Below the pieces are notes generated by a model. The model worked only from the letters and a program-made list of their open reading frames with translations. It was not told the DNA's origin and did no database searches. Of a DNA stretch of 64,000 nucleotides, positions 35,998-45,678 are shown piece by piece (the first letter of the stretch is position 1; every line of letters begins with the position of its first letter). A program made the translations under genes and the position numbers. The stretch spans positions 1 through 64,000 of the forward strand of contig JAFEBS010000049.1 in NCBI GenBank assembly GCA_018242525.1, read 5' to 3'. Origin of the DNA: Planctomycetota bacterium. Its GTDB lineage: Bacteria; Planctomycetota; Planctomycetia; Planctomycetales; Planctomycetaceae.

Positions 35998-38031
35998 CTA
36001 CCAGATCTGAATCCGCTCCGCCTTCGGTTTGAACATTTTGTCGCCGGGCTTGACGTTAAACGCTTCGTAGAAGGGGTCGAAGTTCCGGACGGGACCGTTT
36101 GACCGGAAAAGGGAGGGAGAGTGCGGGTCGACGACCAGGCGCCGAGCCAATTCGTCGTCCCGGTATTTGCGCCGCCAGATCTGAGCCCAACCGAGGAAAA
36201 ACCGCTGGCTGGCGGTGTATCCCTCAATCCGCGGCCCCTCTCCATTACCGAGAGAAAGTTTGTACGCTTTGTACGCGATCGCCATGCCGCTCAGGTCAGC
36301 GATGTTCTCGCCCAGCGTTAACTTCCCGTTCAGCTTCCGGCCCGGTAGCGGTTCATATTCCTCGAACTGGACCACCAGCCGACTCGTCAGCGCTTCGTAC
36401 GCGTTGCGGTCTTCGTCCGTCCACCAGTTGGCAAGATTTCCGCGGGCGTCGTAGCGGCTTCCCTGGTCGTCGAAACCGTGGCTGATCTCGTGACCGATCA
36501 CCGCACCGATCCCACCGTAATTCACCGCGTTATCCGCCTGGGCGTCGAAGAACGGCGGTTGCAGGATCGCCGCAGGAAAGACAATCTCGTTCAGGCTCGG
36601 ATTGTAATACGCATTGACGGTTTGCGGGGTCATGCCCCATTCCTGGCGGTCCACCGGCAGATGCAAACGTGACAACCGGCGAAGGTATTCGAACTCGTTG
36701 GCCCGGCGAACGTTGCCCAACAGGTCGTCGGCCCGAACCTGGAGTTTGGAGTAGTCCCGCCACTCGTCCGGATACCCGATCTTCGTCGTGATCTGACGCA
36801 GTTTTTCGAGAGCCTTCTGTTTGGTCGCGGCAGTCATCCAGGTCAGTTCCTGAATGCTCGTTTCGTACGTCTTCAGCAGGTTGCCGACCAGTTCGTTCAT
36901 TTGCCGCTTCGACTCGGCGGGAAAATGCTTCTTGACGTAGAGTTGTCCGAGGGCATCGCCGAGTGCGCCGAAGTCACCCGCACCGCCCCCGGCGGTCGCG
37001 TCGACCGCCCGCTTCCAGCGTGGTTTCTGCTCGGGAATGCCCGAAACCGTCCGTTCATGCAGTTCAAAGTGCGCGTCAGCAAACTCTTTCGGCAAGTAGG
37101 GTGCTGCCGCATCCAGCACGCGAAACCGCAGATATTCTTTCCATCCGTCGACTCCGGTCCGGCCGATGACCTCAGCCAGGCCTTGAAAGTAACTCGGCGT
37201 GACGACGTTGACTTCTTCCAGTTCCGGCACACCGCACGCCGCGAAAAATGGCGACCACGCCCACGTGGCGTTAAGCTTCTTCAGGTCAGTCGTGCGGTAC
37301 AGGTTGTAGCGCTTTTCGGCGTCCCGCAACTCGGTTTTGGACCAGTGTACCCGGGCCAGCGACGTCTCCAATGCCAGGATGTCCTTCGCGGCGCTGGTTC
37401 CCCCCGGCAGCTTCGCCAACTCGTACAGTCTCACCACGTAAGCGGTGAGCGCCTGCCGTGCGTTTCGGTAATTGTCCTTGTCTTCCAGGTAATAGTCCCG
37501 ATCTGGCAGGGTCAAACCATTCTGCACGATGTTGGCCACGTAGCGTGACGAATTTCTGTCGTCGATATCGATGTAGAAGCCGACCGGCCCATCGATTCCT
37601 CTGGGAACCGCTCGGCCGAAATACGCTATCACGTCGTCGATCGTGGCCAGATCGTCAATCGCCGACAGTTCCCCTCGCAGCGGATCAAGCCACTTCCTGG
37701 TGATCAACTCCTCGTTCATGTAGCTCTGGTAGAAGTCGCCGATCTTGCACGCCAATTCGTCCGCCGGCTGTTTTGCCGATTCCTCAATGATTGCCCGAAC
37801 ATTCTCCTGCGCCGCGTCGGCCAGGGCCGTGAATGAGCCGTAATTCGACTTGTCCGCCGGGATTTCCGTCGTCAGCAGCCAGCGACCGTTCACGTGCCGA
37901 AACAAGTCATCCTGAGGCCGGACCGTCATGTCCAGGCCGCTAATATCAATCCCCACATGACGCTCATCTTGAGCGTGGGCTTCTCCGATCAGCGACGCCA
38001 AAACCACCAAAGTCAGAACCAGGCGTTTCAT
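35998..38031 (-). CDS. M13-family (neprilysin-like) secreted metallopeptidase
   Basis: 677 residues from ATG 38029-38031. The signal peptide MKRLVLTLVVLASLIGEAHA is followed by GLDMTVRPQDDLFRHVNGRW, which matches the M13 N-terminal signature. The catalytic region has the PINFERIN-like NPSLNEIVFPAAILQPPFF, the zinc motif VIGHEISHGFDDQG (HExxH) and ENIADLSGMA with the third ligand. The C-terminus ends PKAERIQIW, close to the family CxxW ending without the Cys. It cleaves peptides outside the cytoplasmic membrane. The gene stands alone. Confidence 0.95.
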   Translation of the reverse strand: MKRLVLTLVVLASLIGEAHAQDERHVGIDISGLDMTVRPQDDLFRHVNGRWLLTTEIPADKSNYGSFTALADAAQENVRAIIEESAKQPADELACKIGDFYQSYMNEELITRKWLDPLRGELSAIDDLATIDDVIAYFGRAVPRGIDGPVGFYIDIDDRNSSRYVANIVQNGLTLPDRDYYLEDKDNYRNARQALTAYVVRLYELAKLPGGTSAAKDILALETSLARVHWSKTELRDAEKRYNLYRTTDLKKLNATWAWSPFFAACGVPELEEVNVVTPSYFQGLAEVIGRTGVDGWKEYLRFRVLDAAAPYLPKEFADAHFELHERTVSGIPEQKPRWKRAVDATAGGGAGDFGALGDALGQLYVKKHFPAESKRQMNELVGNLLKTYETSIQELTWMTAATKQKALEKLRQITTKIGYPDEWRDYSKLQVRADDLLGNVRRANEFEYLRRLSRLHLPVDRQEWGMTPQTVNAYYNPSLNEIVFPAAILQPPFFDAQADNAVNYGGIGAVIGHEISHGFDDQGSRYDARGNLANWWTDEDRNAYEALTSRLVVQFEEYEPLPGRKLNGKLTLGENIADLSGMAIAYKAYKLSLGNGEGPRIEGYTASQRFFLGWAQIWRRKYRDDELARRLVVDPHSPSLFRSNGPVRNFDPFYEAFNVKPGDKMFKPKAERIQIW

Positions 38032-38375
38032 GAGTTCCTAATCCAGTCAAGTCTCAAAGGGACGACAATCTCTACAATTCGCCTGCTGGTTTAGCGGCTC
38101 ACCGGCGAGATTGCAATGCGCGGCTGGAGCCGGGAAGGTTGCGTTAGCCAGGGACGGGCACATGCAAAGGTGTCAGGCTCGGGTCAGGAACATTCCTGAG
38201 ACCTTTGTCCGATCCACCGCCCCATGCTCTTCGGCAACGCATCGGCACTGGCGACCAAAGCGTCGCCAGATGATGCACCCGAAGACCGGCCCGTTGGGAT
38301 TACTGTGGTAAATCGCCCCCATCGCCAGCGCCACCCAGCCGCGTCACTGATCGCATCCGATGACACTGGTTGGCA
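38032..38375. other. Intergenic region, nothing recognised
   Basis: 344 bases between the M13 peptidase and the CCA-adding enzyme genes, both on the minus strand. It holds short open frames with unlikely composition, no RNA gene and no repeat I can recognise. The promoter of the peptidase gene should lie at its left end. Confidence 0.4.
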
Positions 38376-39617
38376 CTACGGCTTCAATCGCCGGGCCATC
38401 TCGACGGCTTGTTCCGGCGACGCAATTTCATCGTTCAACTGGGCATCGCGAATCGTTTCCAACAATTGCTTGAAGGCTGGGCTGGGGGGCATTCCCAGCG
38501 TCTTCAAGGTATCGCCGGTGATCAACGGCGGGGGATCGATGACCGACTGCGGAGTTCGGGCCAGGTACTCGTCGCAAAACAGGACCGGCTGCAAGTCTGC
38601 TTCACGGGCGAGAAGTTTGACACGCAGCAGGCTCAGTAGTTCGTCCCGGTGGGGATGTGCCAACGTCCGCTTCAATTGTGCCAGCGACTGCGCGGGCGCA
38701 TTCGCGAGGTCGTCCTGATGCCCCACCAGCCACGTAATGCGATCGGTCTCTTCGTTCGACAGCTTCAGGCGGCGACAGATGTCATACACGACTGGCTTTG
38801 CCGGTAATGCATGCAGCAGTGCGGCCAATGCCAGTTCAAACGACGGCCGGTCCAACAGAGCCAGCATTCGCAGTGTCAGTTCATGAGCCGAATCGTCCCG
38901 GAGTTCCCGGTTCAATTCCGGCAGAATCAGCGGCAACAGGCAGACGGAATCGCAGAGTTCCATCGCTCGTCGACGATGCGGATCGACCAGCATTTTCTTC
39001 AGTTCCTGTGCGATCCGTTCGGCGCTGACGACCACCAGTTGGCTCGCCATTTCCCGGACCGCGCTGGCAGTTGTCTCGTCGAGTGTAAACTCCAGGATCG
39101 CCGTGAAACGGACGGCACGCAACATGCGGAGCTTGTCTTCTCGCACCCGTTCGTGCGGATCACCGATCGCCCGGACAACCCGAGCGGCCAGGTCGGCTTC
39201 ACCCCCGACAAAGTCCAGGACCCGCGCGTCGACCGGATCATAGAACATCCCGTTGATCGTGAAGTCCCGACGCTGGGCGTCCTCTTCCGGGGTGCAGAAG
39301 GCAACGCTGACAGGACGTCGTCCGTCGTGGTACGGCCCCTCGGTCCGGAACGTGGCCACTTCGACGGGCCCCGCTTCCCGTGGGCCCAGGACGATGATCA
39401 CGCCAAAGCTGGCACCGACCGGCAGAGTCTTCTTGTGCCCGAACAGGTTGCGAACCTGGTCCGGGGTTGCCGTGGTAGCCACGTCATAGTCCTTGGCGGG
39501 CCGCCCCAGCAACAGGTCGCGCACACACCCCCCGGCAAACAGAGCCGTATGTCCCGCCGCCCGCAACTGGCGAACAACGTCGGCGGCGAAATCACGCTGG
39601 GGGAAATGAACTGTCAT
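38376..39617 (-). CDS. cca: CCA tRNA nucleotidyltransferase/poly(A) polymerase family
   Basis: 413 residues from ATG 39615-39617. FAGGCVRDLLLGRPAKDYDVAT is the class II nucleotidyltransferase head with G-G-x-x-R-D and the catalytic DxD. RRDFTINGMFYDP and RVREDKLRMLRAVRF are the conserved motifs of the neck. The C-terminal half is helical. The enzyme adds or repairs the 3'-CCA end of tRNAs; a poly(A) polymerase of the same family cannot be excluded by sequence alone. The longer upstream frame shows no homology. Confidence 0.9.
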   Translation of the reverse strand: MTVHFPQRDFAADVVRQLRAAGHTALFAGGCVRDLLLGRPAKDYDVATTATPDQVRNLFGHKKTLPVGASFGVIIVLGPREAGPVEVATFRTEGPYHDGRRPVSVAFCTPEEDAQRRDFTINGMFYDPVDARVLDFVGGEADLAARVVRAIGDPHERVREDKLRMLRAVRFTAILEFTLDETTASAVREMASQLVVVSAERIAQELKKMLVDPHRRRAMELCDSVCLLPLILPELNRELRDDSAHELTLRMLALLDRPSFELALAALLHALPAKPVVYDICRRLKLSNEETDRITWLVGHQDDLANAPAQSLAQLKRTLAHPHRDELLSLLRVKLLAREADLQPVLFCDEYLARTPQSVIDPPPLITGDTLKTLGMPPSPAFKQLLETIRDAQLNDEIASPEQAVEMARRLKP

Positions 39618-39753
39618 TCTAGCCTGCCTGATCAGAACCAGATAAACCAGCAGCCGGAAGCATCGTGACAGACACTCCCGGCTGTTGGGAAGTTCACCGC
39701 GTGCTCCCGTTCCGGCGACTCTGTCGCAGAAGCACAATGTGCCACCTGAAATC

Positions 39754-41394
39754 TCAGTTTTCCGCCGTTCCCAGGGCCGTACCACTTTCGATGTTGACCG
39801 CCTTGTAGCCGCCGATCATCTTGAAGTAAATCAACAGCATCAGGTAGATCGCTGCCATCGTGGCCGGAATGCAAGAGTCTGCCACCAGTGTGTCCCGGTC
39901 CCCCTTGATGCTGGATTCAATCAGGGTGCGATCATCTGCCTTCAACTTGGCAAAGGCATCCTTACCCGTCGCACCTGCTTCGCGGATCTTGTCCAGATCC
40001 TTCTGGGCTGCCCCCAGCTTGGTCCCGTCCAGTCCATGGGCATCCGGGAAAACCAGGAATTTGCTGGCCTTTTCGGCCTTGGCGGTGTCGTACAGTTCGG
40101 CATTGGCGACCTTCAGAGCTTCGCCCGAATAGCGATCCTTGAAGTAACCGAGTCCCGGGGATCCAATCAAACCGGCCGACATCATACCGATCCCGCCCAT
40201 GATACTGATCGCGATCGCTCCAGTACGGGGGAATCGGTCCGAAGCCACGGCCAGCATCGTCGGCCAGAAAAATGTCTTGCCGATCCCGTACACCGTCAGA
40301 GCGAGCAGAGCCCCGCCGAACGCTTCGATCCGGCTGGTCAGATTGAGTCCGATGCAAGCCAGGATCGCGCAGACCAGCAGGATGCCAACTGGCGACATGC
40401 CGATCTTCTTTTCGATAAAGTCCGCACAGAACCGCAGGGCGAACATCAAGGCCGACGTAAACACGAACAGGATTTTGCCTTCTTCCGAAGACAGGATGTT
40501 GCCCGTGATGTTTTGAATCCAGCCGTCAGTTCCCAGTTCCACCGCACCGACCAATGCGTGAGCGATAAACAGAATGAACAGCAGGACCGAGCCCAGCGAG
40601 AATCTGGTGATCACACCGACCACGACCAGCAGACCGAACCCGACTCCATAGCCGGTGTACTTCGCAACTTCGTCACCCAACAGCGGCTTCAGTACATCAC
40701 CCAGGAACATCGACAGCAGGAAGCAGACGACCAGGCCGCCCAGGATCCCGACGTCCTGCAACATGTCTCCCAGTTTCAGGCCCTTCTTCGATGCTTCTGA
40801 CTTCGGGAACCCCTGGCCCAGGAACATCACTCCATAGGCGACAGTCGGAATCAGGTACAAGGACAACTGGATCTTCCAATCCAGCTTCATACGGTCGTCC
40901 AGGATCCACCCGAGCATTCCGCCCAGGATCAAGCCAGCAGGCCAACTGGCATGCAGGATGTTCAGGTAGTGTGTCCGCTTGTTGGGGAACAGCGTGGCCA
41001 CCAGCGGATTGGCGACAGCTTCCAGGCAACCGTTCGCCAACGCGAACAGGAACATCCCCCAGTACAACATGTTATAGGCATTTTCCGGTGTGGACGCCCC
41101 GAAGGTCACGACTGCCGACAGCACGTGCAAAATGAACGCGGTCGCGACCAGCTTGCCGTAGCCGATCTTGTCACACAGCACGCCGCCGATAATGATCCCG
41201 AAGCAGAATCCGGAAAAGCCGGCGCCACCGATGGCTCCCAGTTGGGTGCCTGTAAAGTTGTATGCGGCCTGCCAGTTGTCAAAGATCCCGCCGCGGATGG
41301 CGAAGCCCACCCCTGCTGCGAGGATCGCCATGAATCCCGCCCATAGCAACCGCTGCGCGTTTGGCGCGACGGCATCATTGCCCCCGTTGCTCAT
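39754..41394 (-). CDS. MFS permease (FucP/sugar-transporter-like)
   Basis: 546 residues from ATG 41392-41394, with GGTGG about nine bases upstream; TTG 41409 and GTG 41406 are alternative starts. At least twelve hydrophobic segments follow, including FGIIIGGVLCDKIGYGKLVAT, where the G-x-L-x-D-(K)-x-G motif between helices 2 and 3 is the MFS signature, and ALANGCLEAVANPLVATLFP, which resembles FucP-like permeases. An extended loop of about 85 residues (roughly residues 425-510), rich in Lys/Ala/Asp, lies before the last helix and is unusual. A sugar proton symporter is the likely role. Confidence 0.85.
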   Translation of the reverse strand: MSNGGNDAVAPNAQRLLWAGFMAILAAGVGFAIRGGIFDNWQAAYNFTGTQLGAIGGAGFSGFCFGIIIGGVLCDKIGYGKLVATAFILHVLSAVVTFGASTPENAYNMLYWGMFLFALANGCLEAVANPLVATLFPNKRTHYLNILHASWPAGLILGGMLGWILDDRMKLDWKIQLSLYLIPTVAYGVMFLGQGFPKSEASKKGLKLGDMLQDVGILGGLVVCFLLSMFLGDVLKPLLGDEVAKYTGYGVGFGLLVVVGVITRFSLGSVLLFILFIAHALVGAVELGTDGWIQNITGNILSSEEGKILFVFTSALMFALRFCADFIEKKIGMSPVGILLVCAILACIGLNLTSRIEAFGGALLALTVYGIGKTFFWPTMLAVASDRFPRTGAIAISIMGGIGMMSAGLIGSPGLGYFKDRYSGEALKVANAELYDTAKAEKASKFLVFPDAHGLDGTKLGAAQKDLDKIREAGATGKDAFAKLKADDRTLIESSIKGDRDTLVADSCIPATMAAIYLMLLIYFKMIGGYKAVNIESGTALGTAEN

Positions 41395-41517
41395 CGTTGT
41401 TTCCACCAATCAAAAAGTTAGAAGATCTGGCGCGTCCGTACGAACATTTTCCCCTGTGCGGACATCCGTCGTGCAGATGTGCGAGCGGGGAATGCTATCC
41501 AGTAATGGCGCATCTTT

Positions 41518-42537
41518 CTACGAACGCACTGCTGTTTGCCGATTTGTTTTTTCGACCAGCATCAGACCGGGAGGATTCTGCCGGGCACGAATCTGGCCCG
41601 GCAAATTGGCATCCCCCCCGTCCAGCGCGACCTGGGCCAGCCGGTTCCACTCCGTCGAACCCATCGCCTGACGCGGCCATTGCTGTCGCTGCCAGATCGC
41701 GCGGAACAGTTCCCGCACCAGATGAACCGGTTGGTCGGCCAGCGGCCGGGTATCAAGCCGTACGGCATCCGGCTGCGCATCCAGCAAAACTTGATCAAGT
41801 AGACGTTCAGCCAGGCAAGTCAATGTCTGCTCAATCTCGGCTGCCTGTTCTGCCAGCCGCAGTACCGATTGGGAAACATGCGGGCCAAACTGACTGTTCA
41901 AGTCCGGCAACAGCTTGTGCCGTAACCAGTTCCGTGTCAAAGTCGTATCGGCATTCGTGGCGTCGGTACAAAACGTCTGGGCGATCTTGACCAGGTACGT
42001 TTCCACCAACTCGCGGCGAATCGACAGCATCGGCCGAACGAGTCGTATGCCGGATGCGGTCGATCGGATGGCGGGAATCCCCCGCAAGCCAGACAATCCC
42101 GTTCCGCGAAACAGATGATGCAGCACGGTTTCCACCTGATCATCGGCCGTATGAGCAGTCACAATCGCCTGGCATCCCGACTGGGCCGCCGACTCGTTGA
42201 GAAACTGATGCCGAGCGTCTCGAGCAGCTTCTTCCACTCCCTGGCCTGACTGCGGCAGATTCAATCCGCCGATTCCGATCGTGACCGGGACTGAATTCGA
42301 TTCGCACAGATTCCGCACCCAGTCGGCGTCGGCATCGCTGGCCGCACCACGCAATTGATGGTTCAAGTGTCCGACGTGAAGCGTCAACGAGAACTCGTCG
42401 CGGAGTTCCAGCAAACCCCGCAGGAGTGCCACGCTATCCGCGCCACCGGACACTCCAATCAGCACCCGAGTGCTGTGGAGATCACAGTGCCGCAACCCAG
42501 TGCGCAAGCTGTTCAGGAAATCGCGGGCGACCGTCAC
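41518..42537 (-). CDS. tilS: tRNA(Ile)-lysidine synthase
   Basis: 339 residues from GTG 42535-42537, overlapping the preceding stop. VLIGVSGGADSVALLRGL is the PP-loop. HLNHQLRGAASDADADWV and AHTADDQVETVLHHLFRGTG are the TilS-specific downstream motifs, and NWLRHKLLPDL marks the connecting region. The enzyme converts C34 of the tRNA-Ile CAU anticodon to lysidine, an essential step. The protein is shorter than the longer E. coli form and has a reduced C-terminal domain. It is translationally coupled to the DUF1501 gene. Confidence 0.93.
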   Translation of the reverse strand: MTVARDFLNSLRTGLRHCDLHSTRVLIGVSGGADSVALLRGLLELRDEFSLTLHVGHLNHQLRGAASDADADWVRNLCESNSVPVTIGIGGLNLPQSGQGVEEAARDARHQFLNESAAQSGCQAIVTAHTADDQVETVLHHLFRGTGLSGLRGIPAIRSTASGIRLVRPMLSIRRELVETYLVKIAQTFCTDATNADTTLTRNWLRHKLLPDLNSQFGPHVSQSVLRLAEQAAEIEQTLTCLAERLLDQVLLDAQPDAVRLDTRPLADQPVHLVRELFRAIWQRQQWPRQAMGSTEWNRLAQVALDGGDANLPGQIRARQNPPGLMLVEKTNRQTAVRS

Positions 42538-43979
42538 GAAAGGACTTCCGAGATGACGTCGCCATGATCCAGCACTGCCACAGGACGGCCCAACCGATCA
42601 GGAACGCGCGATTCCGGTTCGATCCCCAACCCGTGATACATCGTCGCGGCAATGTCCGCGGGACCATAGGCCCGAGTGATCGGGTAGGCGGCATGAGGAT
42701 CCGTTGTTCCCACCACCTGACCGGTTTGAATCCCGGCACCGGCGAAGAACATCGAACCGCATTTTCCCCAGTGATCGCGTCCACCAAGGCTGTTGATCTT
42801 CGGAGTACGACCGAATTCCGTGAGATACACGACCATCGTCGAATCGAGCAACCCGCGCTGCTTCAGGTCGGTGATCAAGGCGGCGAACGCCTTGTCGATC
42901 CCCGCAACGTTGTAACCACGCATCACCATTTCCGAGACGTGCGGGAATTTCTGTTCGCGGACATTGTGAATGTCCCACAGGTTGCCGTAGTCCGAATCGT
43001 AGCCATAGTCGACCATCACGAAGCGAGCCCCCGCCTCGACCAGGCGCCGGGCCAACAGACATCGGCCGCCAATTTTTGTACGGCCGTAATCGTCTCGCGT
43101 CTGGTTCGATTCCGTCGAAACATCGAACGCGCTGCGAACCTGTGGCGACATCAGCAACTTGAAGGCACCGCCGTAATGTCCTTCCATGGCAGGCAGCGCA
43201 CCGGTTTGTTCGGCAGTGCGCAGCGACTCTTCCAGACTGCTCCGCAGCGTGCTGCGACGCTGCAAGCGGCCGATGGTCATTTCCTGCGGAAATCGCAGTT
43301 CAGGCGGGTTCAAGTTTTCCGTGGCCGCGGGAGACGGGTTTTCCGATTTTTCCCCGACCGTGAAGTCCGGTTGTTCAGGCTGCCCCCCCACGCAGAACGG
43401 AGCATACTGGTTCCCCAACCAACCTCCGACGAACAGATTGTGTGGCGGAGGACCCGGCCGGGTGATGCCTGGGACAGCAATGTAGGCGGGCATCCCGTTG
43501 CGGGGTCCCAGAAGATATTGCACGATGGACCCGATGTTCGGTTCCGTGAACAGTTGTGCCTGGGTCACTTTGCGGCCCGACAGGGTGTAGACCTGGCTCA
43601 GCAGGTGGTCGTCGCTGTCATGCGAAAACGACCGAACGACGGCCAGATCTTTGGCGACCCGGGCCAGATTCGGACACGATTCGCTGAAGAAGACGCCAGG
43701 GAGCGCTGTCGGGATTGCTCCCAGCGTTCCCCGAATCTGTTCGGGCGCTTCCGGCTTGGGGTCCAGCGAATCAATATGGGTAACGCCACCCGCCATCCAG
43801 AGAAAAATGACCGACTTCGCCTTTCCCCTGGGGGCCAGTGCGACTTCGGCTCGGACCTTTCCGGTCAGCAGACTGGGGAGAATCGATGCCGAGATGGCGA
43901 CGGAGCCGACCTTCAGGAGATCGCGTCGGCAAACCAGGGATTTCAAGCGTTCGGCACGCAACGAATCAAAAGGACTCAT
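42534..43979 (-). CDS. DUF1501 protein with twin-arginine leader
   Basis: 481 residues from ATG 43977-43979. CRRDLLKVGSVAISASIL is a twin-arginine leader (RRDLLK). GKAKSVIFLWMAGGVTHIDSLDPKPEAP is the DUF1501 head, and VVYLTEFGRTPKINSLGGRDHWG is the conserved C-terminal block. The fold is related to the alkaline phosphatase/sulfatase superfamily. DUF1501 genes usually pair with DUF1549/DUF1553 cytochrome genes in planctomycetes, but no such partner is adjacent. Function unknown; it is exported in folded form if the leader is used. Confidence 0.92.
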   Translation of the reverse strand: MSPFDSLRAERLKSLVCRRDLLKVGSVAISASILPSLLTGKVRAEVALAPRGKAKSVIFLWMAGGVTHIDSLDPKPEAPEQIRGTLGAIPTALPGVFFSESCPNLARVAKDLAVVRSFSHDSDDHLLSQVYTLSGRKVTQAQLFTEPNIGSIVQYLLGPRNGMPAYIAVPGITRPGPPPHNLFVGGWLGNQYAPFCVGGQPEQPDFTVGEKSENPSPAATENLNPPELRFPQEMTIGRLQRRSTLRSSLEESLRTAEQTGALPAMEGHYGGAFKLLMSPQVRSAFDVSTESNQTRDDYGRTKIGGRCLLARRLVEAGARFVMVDYGYDSDYGNLWDIHNVREQKFPHVSEMVMRGYNVAGIDKAFAALITDLKQRGLLDSTMVVYLTEFGRTPKINSLGGRDHWGKCGSMFFAGAGIQTGQVVGTTDPHAAYPITRAYGPADIAATMYHGLGIEPESRVPDRLGRPVAVLDHGDVISEVLS

Positions 43980-44092
43980 CAGCGGGGGCCTTCCAGGCAG
44001 GGCGGAGATCCGGGCAGGAGAACATCAATTCGAGCTTATGGATATTATGCCTTCTCGACCACGTCTTGAGCAAGACTTCAATCCACTTTGAT

Positions 44093-44235
44093 CAGGGCCA
44101 TCGCCTTTTTCAAATTGGAGTCTCACGGACTTACAGTCTTCGGGAAGGCCGTGCGAGTGCTCAATCGGCACGGCCATGTCGAGGACTCCATAACCGTGGC
44201 ACCCGATTCCCAATTGGAAACAGGCGATGGCCCTG
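44093..44235 (+). mobile_element. MITE-like element, copy 2
   Basis: 143 bp. The ends CAGGGCCATCGCC and GGCGATGGCCCTG are inverted repeats that continue to about 26 bp with two mismatches (inner end near CAATTGG). The element is flanked by CCACTTTGAT at 44083-44092 and 44236-44245, a perfect 10-bp direct repeat that looks like a target duplication. It lies between the DUF1501 start and the NtrC-type gene. Core sequence matches copies at 34535 and 56920, all in the same orientation. No protein is encoded. Confidence 0.85.
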
Positions 44236-44276
44236 CCACTTTGATCGAGAAGTCCGGCTTTCCAGTCCAGAACGGC

Positions 44277-45650
44277 TTACCGGTTGCGAATTCCCAGTTG
44301 AGCCAGCTTTTGTTGCAGGCTTTGCCGATGCATCCCCAACTGGCGGGCGGCTTCGCTGATGTTACCGGCGGCCCGGTCCAGGGCGGATGTGATCAGGGAT
44401 CTCTCCAGGGCCTCAACCACCAGGTTTCTGGCCTCCGTCAGTGGCAGGCCGATGTATTGCGAAAACGGATTCTCATCGTGAGTCAACGCGTTGTGTGACA
44501 GCCCCAGATCTGCGGGCCGAATGCAATTTCCGTCACACATTGTCGTGGCACGTTGAATGGACTGTTCCAGTTCACGCACGTTTCCCGGCCACGAGTGCGT
44601 CAACAGGACGTCGACGGAGTCTGACGTCAGTTCCGGACGTTGGGTACCGGTATCCATCGCGCAGCGTTCCAGAAAATGATGGGCCAGGACCAGGATATCT
44701 TCCCGGCGCGATCGCAGCGGAGGAACATGCAGTTCGACTCCTTTCAGGCGATAGAACAGGTCCGCCCGAAATCCTCCATCCGCCATGGCCGATTCCAGGT
44801 CTTGATGCGTCGCGCTGATGATTCGGACATTGACCGGTAGTGTGCGCGGTGCCCCCACGGGCTGAATGACCCGCTCCTGCAGGACTCGCAGCATCTTGGT
44901 CTGGGCAGCCAGGGGCATGTCGCCAATTTCGTCCAGGAACAATGTCCCGCCATCGGCCTGCTCAAACACTCCGGTACGATTACTGTCGGCGCCCGTGAAT
45001 GCTCCGCGAACATGGCCGAACAGTTCGCTTTCGGTCAGCGACTCGGGAATGGCCGCTGTGTTGACGGCCACGAACGGGCCGCCCGCGCGATCGCTCAGCC
45101 GATGCATCTCACGGGCGATCAACTCCTTGCCGGTCCCCGTCTCCCCGCGAATCAGCAGGTCACTGGACGATCGGGCCGCCTTTTTCATCTGCTCATACAG
45201 TCTACGCATCGGTCGGCTGACACCAATCAGGGATCCACACGCCTGCTGCAGTTCGAGTTGCCCCTGCAAGTCTGCGACCTGTTGTTGCAGCATCAACCGC
45301 TGGGCGACCCGACGCGCAATCGCCCGAACCTGCTCGACTTCGTACGGCTTGGTGACGAAATCGGATGCACCCAGGCGGATACATTCCACCGCCGCCGCGA
45401 CATTGTCACTGGCGGTCAGGACGATGATCTCAACCGACGGAATCTGTGAGCCCCATTGGCGCAAAACTTCCAGCCCGCCCAACCCGGGCATCTGCAGGTC
45501 CAGGAAGACGAGATCGGGATGTTCCGACCGGATCACCTGCAGGGCGGTCTGTCCGTCCGCAGCTTCCAGAATGCGATAATTCGACTGCGTCAATGCCCGC
45601 CGCAGGGCAAACCTAGCGGGTGCTTCATCGTCGACGATCAGGATGTTCAT
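44277..45650 (-). CDS. NtrC-type sigma-54-dependent response regulator
   Basis: 457 residues from ATG 45648-45650. The receiver domain opens MNILIVDDEAPARFALRRAL and has DLVFLDLQMPG with the phospho-accepting Asp. The AAA+ domain has GETGTGKELIARE (Walker A), VRGAFTGADSNR (the GAFTGA contact with sigma-54) and GGTLFLDEIGDMPL (Walker B). The C-terminus has a Fis-type helix-turn-helix (NISEAARQLGMHRQSLQQKL). It activates sigma-54 promoters on phosphorylation, probably by the kinase 28 bases upstream. Target genes are not visible. Confidence 0.95.
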   Translation of the reverse strand: MNILIVDDEAPARFALRRALTQSNYRILEAADGQTALQVIRSEHPDLVFLDLQMPGLGGLEVLRQWGSQIPSVEIIVLTASDNVAAAVECIRLGASDFVTKPYEVEQVRAIARRVAQRLMLQQQVADLQGQLELQQACGSLIGVSRPMRRLYEQMKKAARSSSDLLIRGETGTGKELIAREMHRLSDRAGGPFVAVNTAAIPESLTESELFGHVRGAFTGADSNRTGVFEQADGGTLFLDEIGDMPLAAQTKMLRVLQERVIQPVGAPRTLPVNVRIISATHQDLESAMADGGFRADLFYRLKGVELHVPPLRSRREDILVLAHHFLERCAMDTGTQRPELTSDSVDVLLTHSWPGNVRELEQSIQRATTMCDGNCIRPADLGLSHNALTHDENPFSQYIGLPLTEARNLVVEALERSLITSALDRAAGNISEAARQLGMHRQSLQQKLAQLGIRNR

Positions 45651-45678
45651 GTGGATGGACCCGGGCGAAACGAATTCC

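Noticed and set aside
38184..38366. 60-codon minus-strand frame in the M13/CCA gap
   Set aside because: No homology pattern, no ribosome-binding site, composition like the surrounding non-coding DNA.
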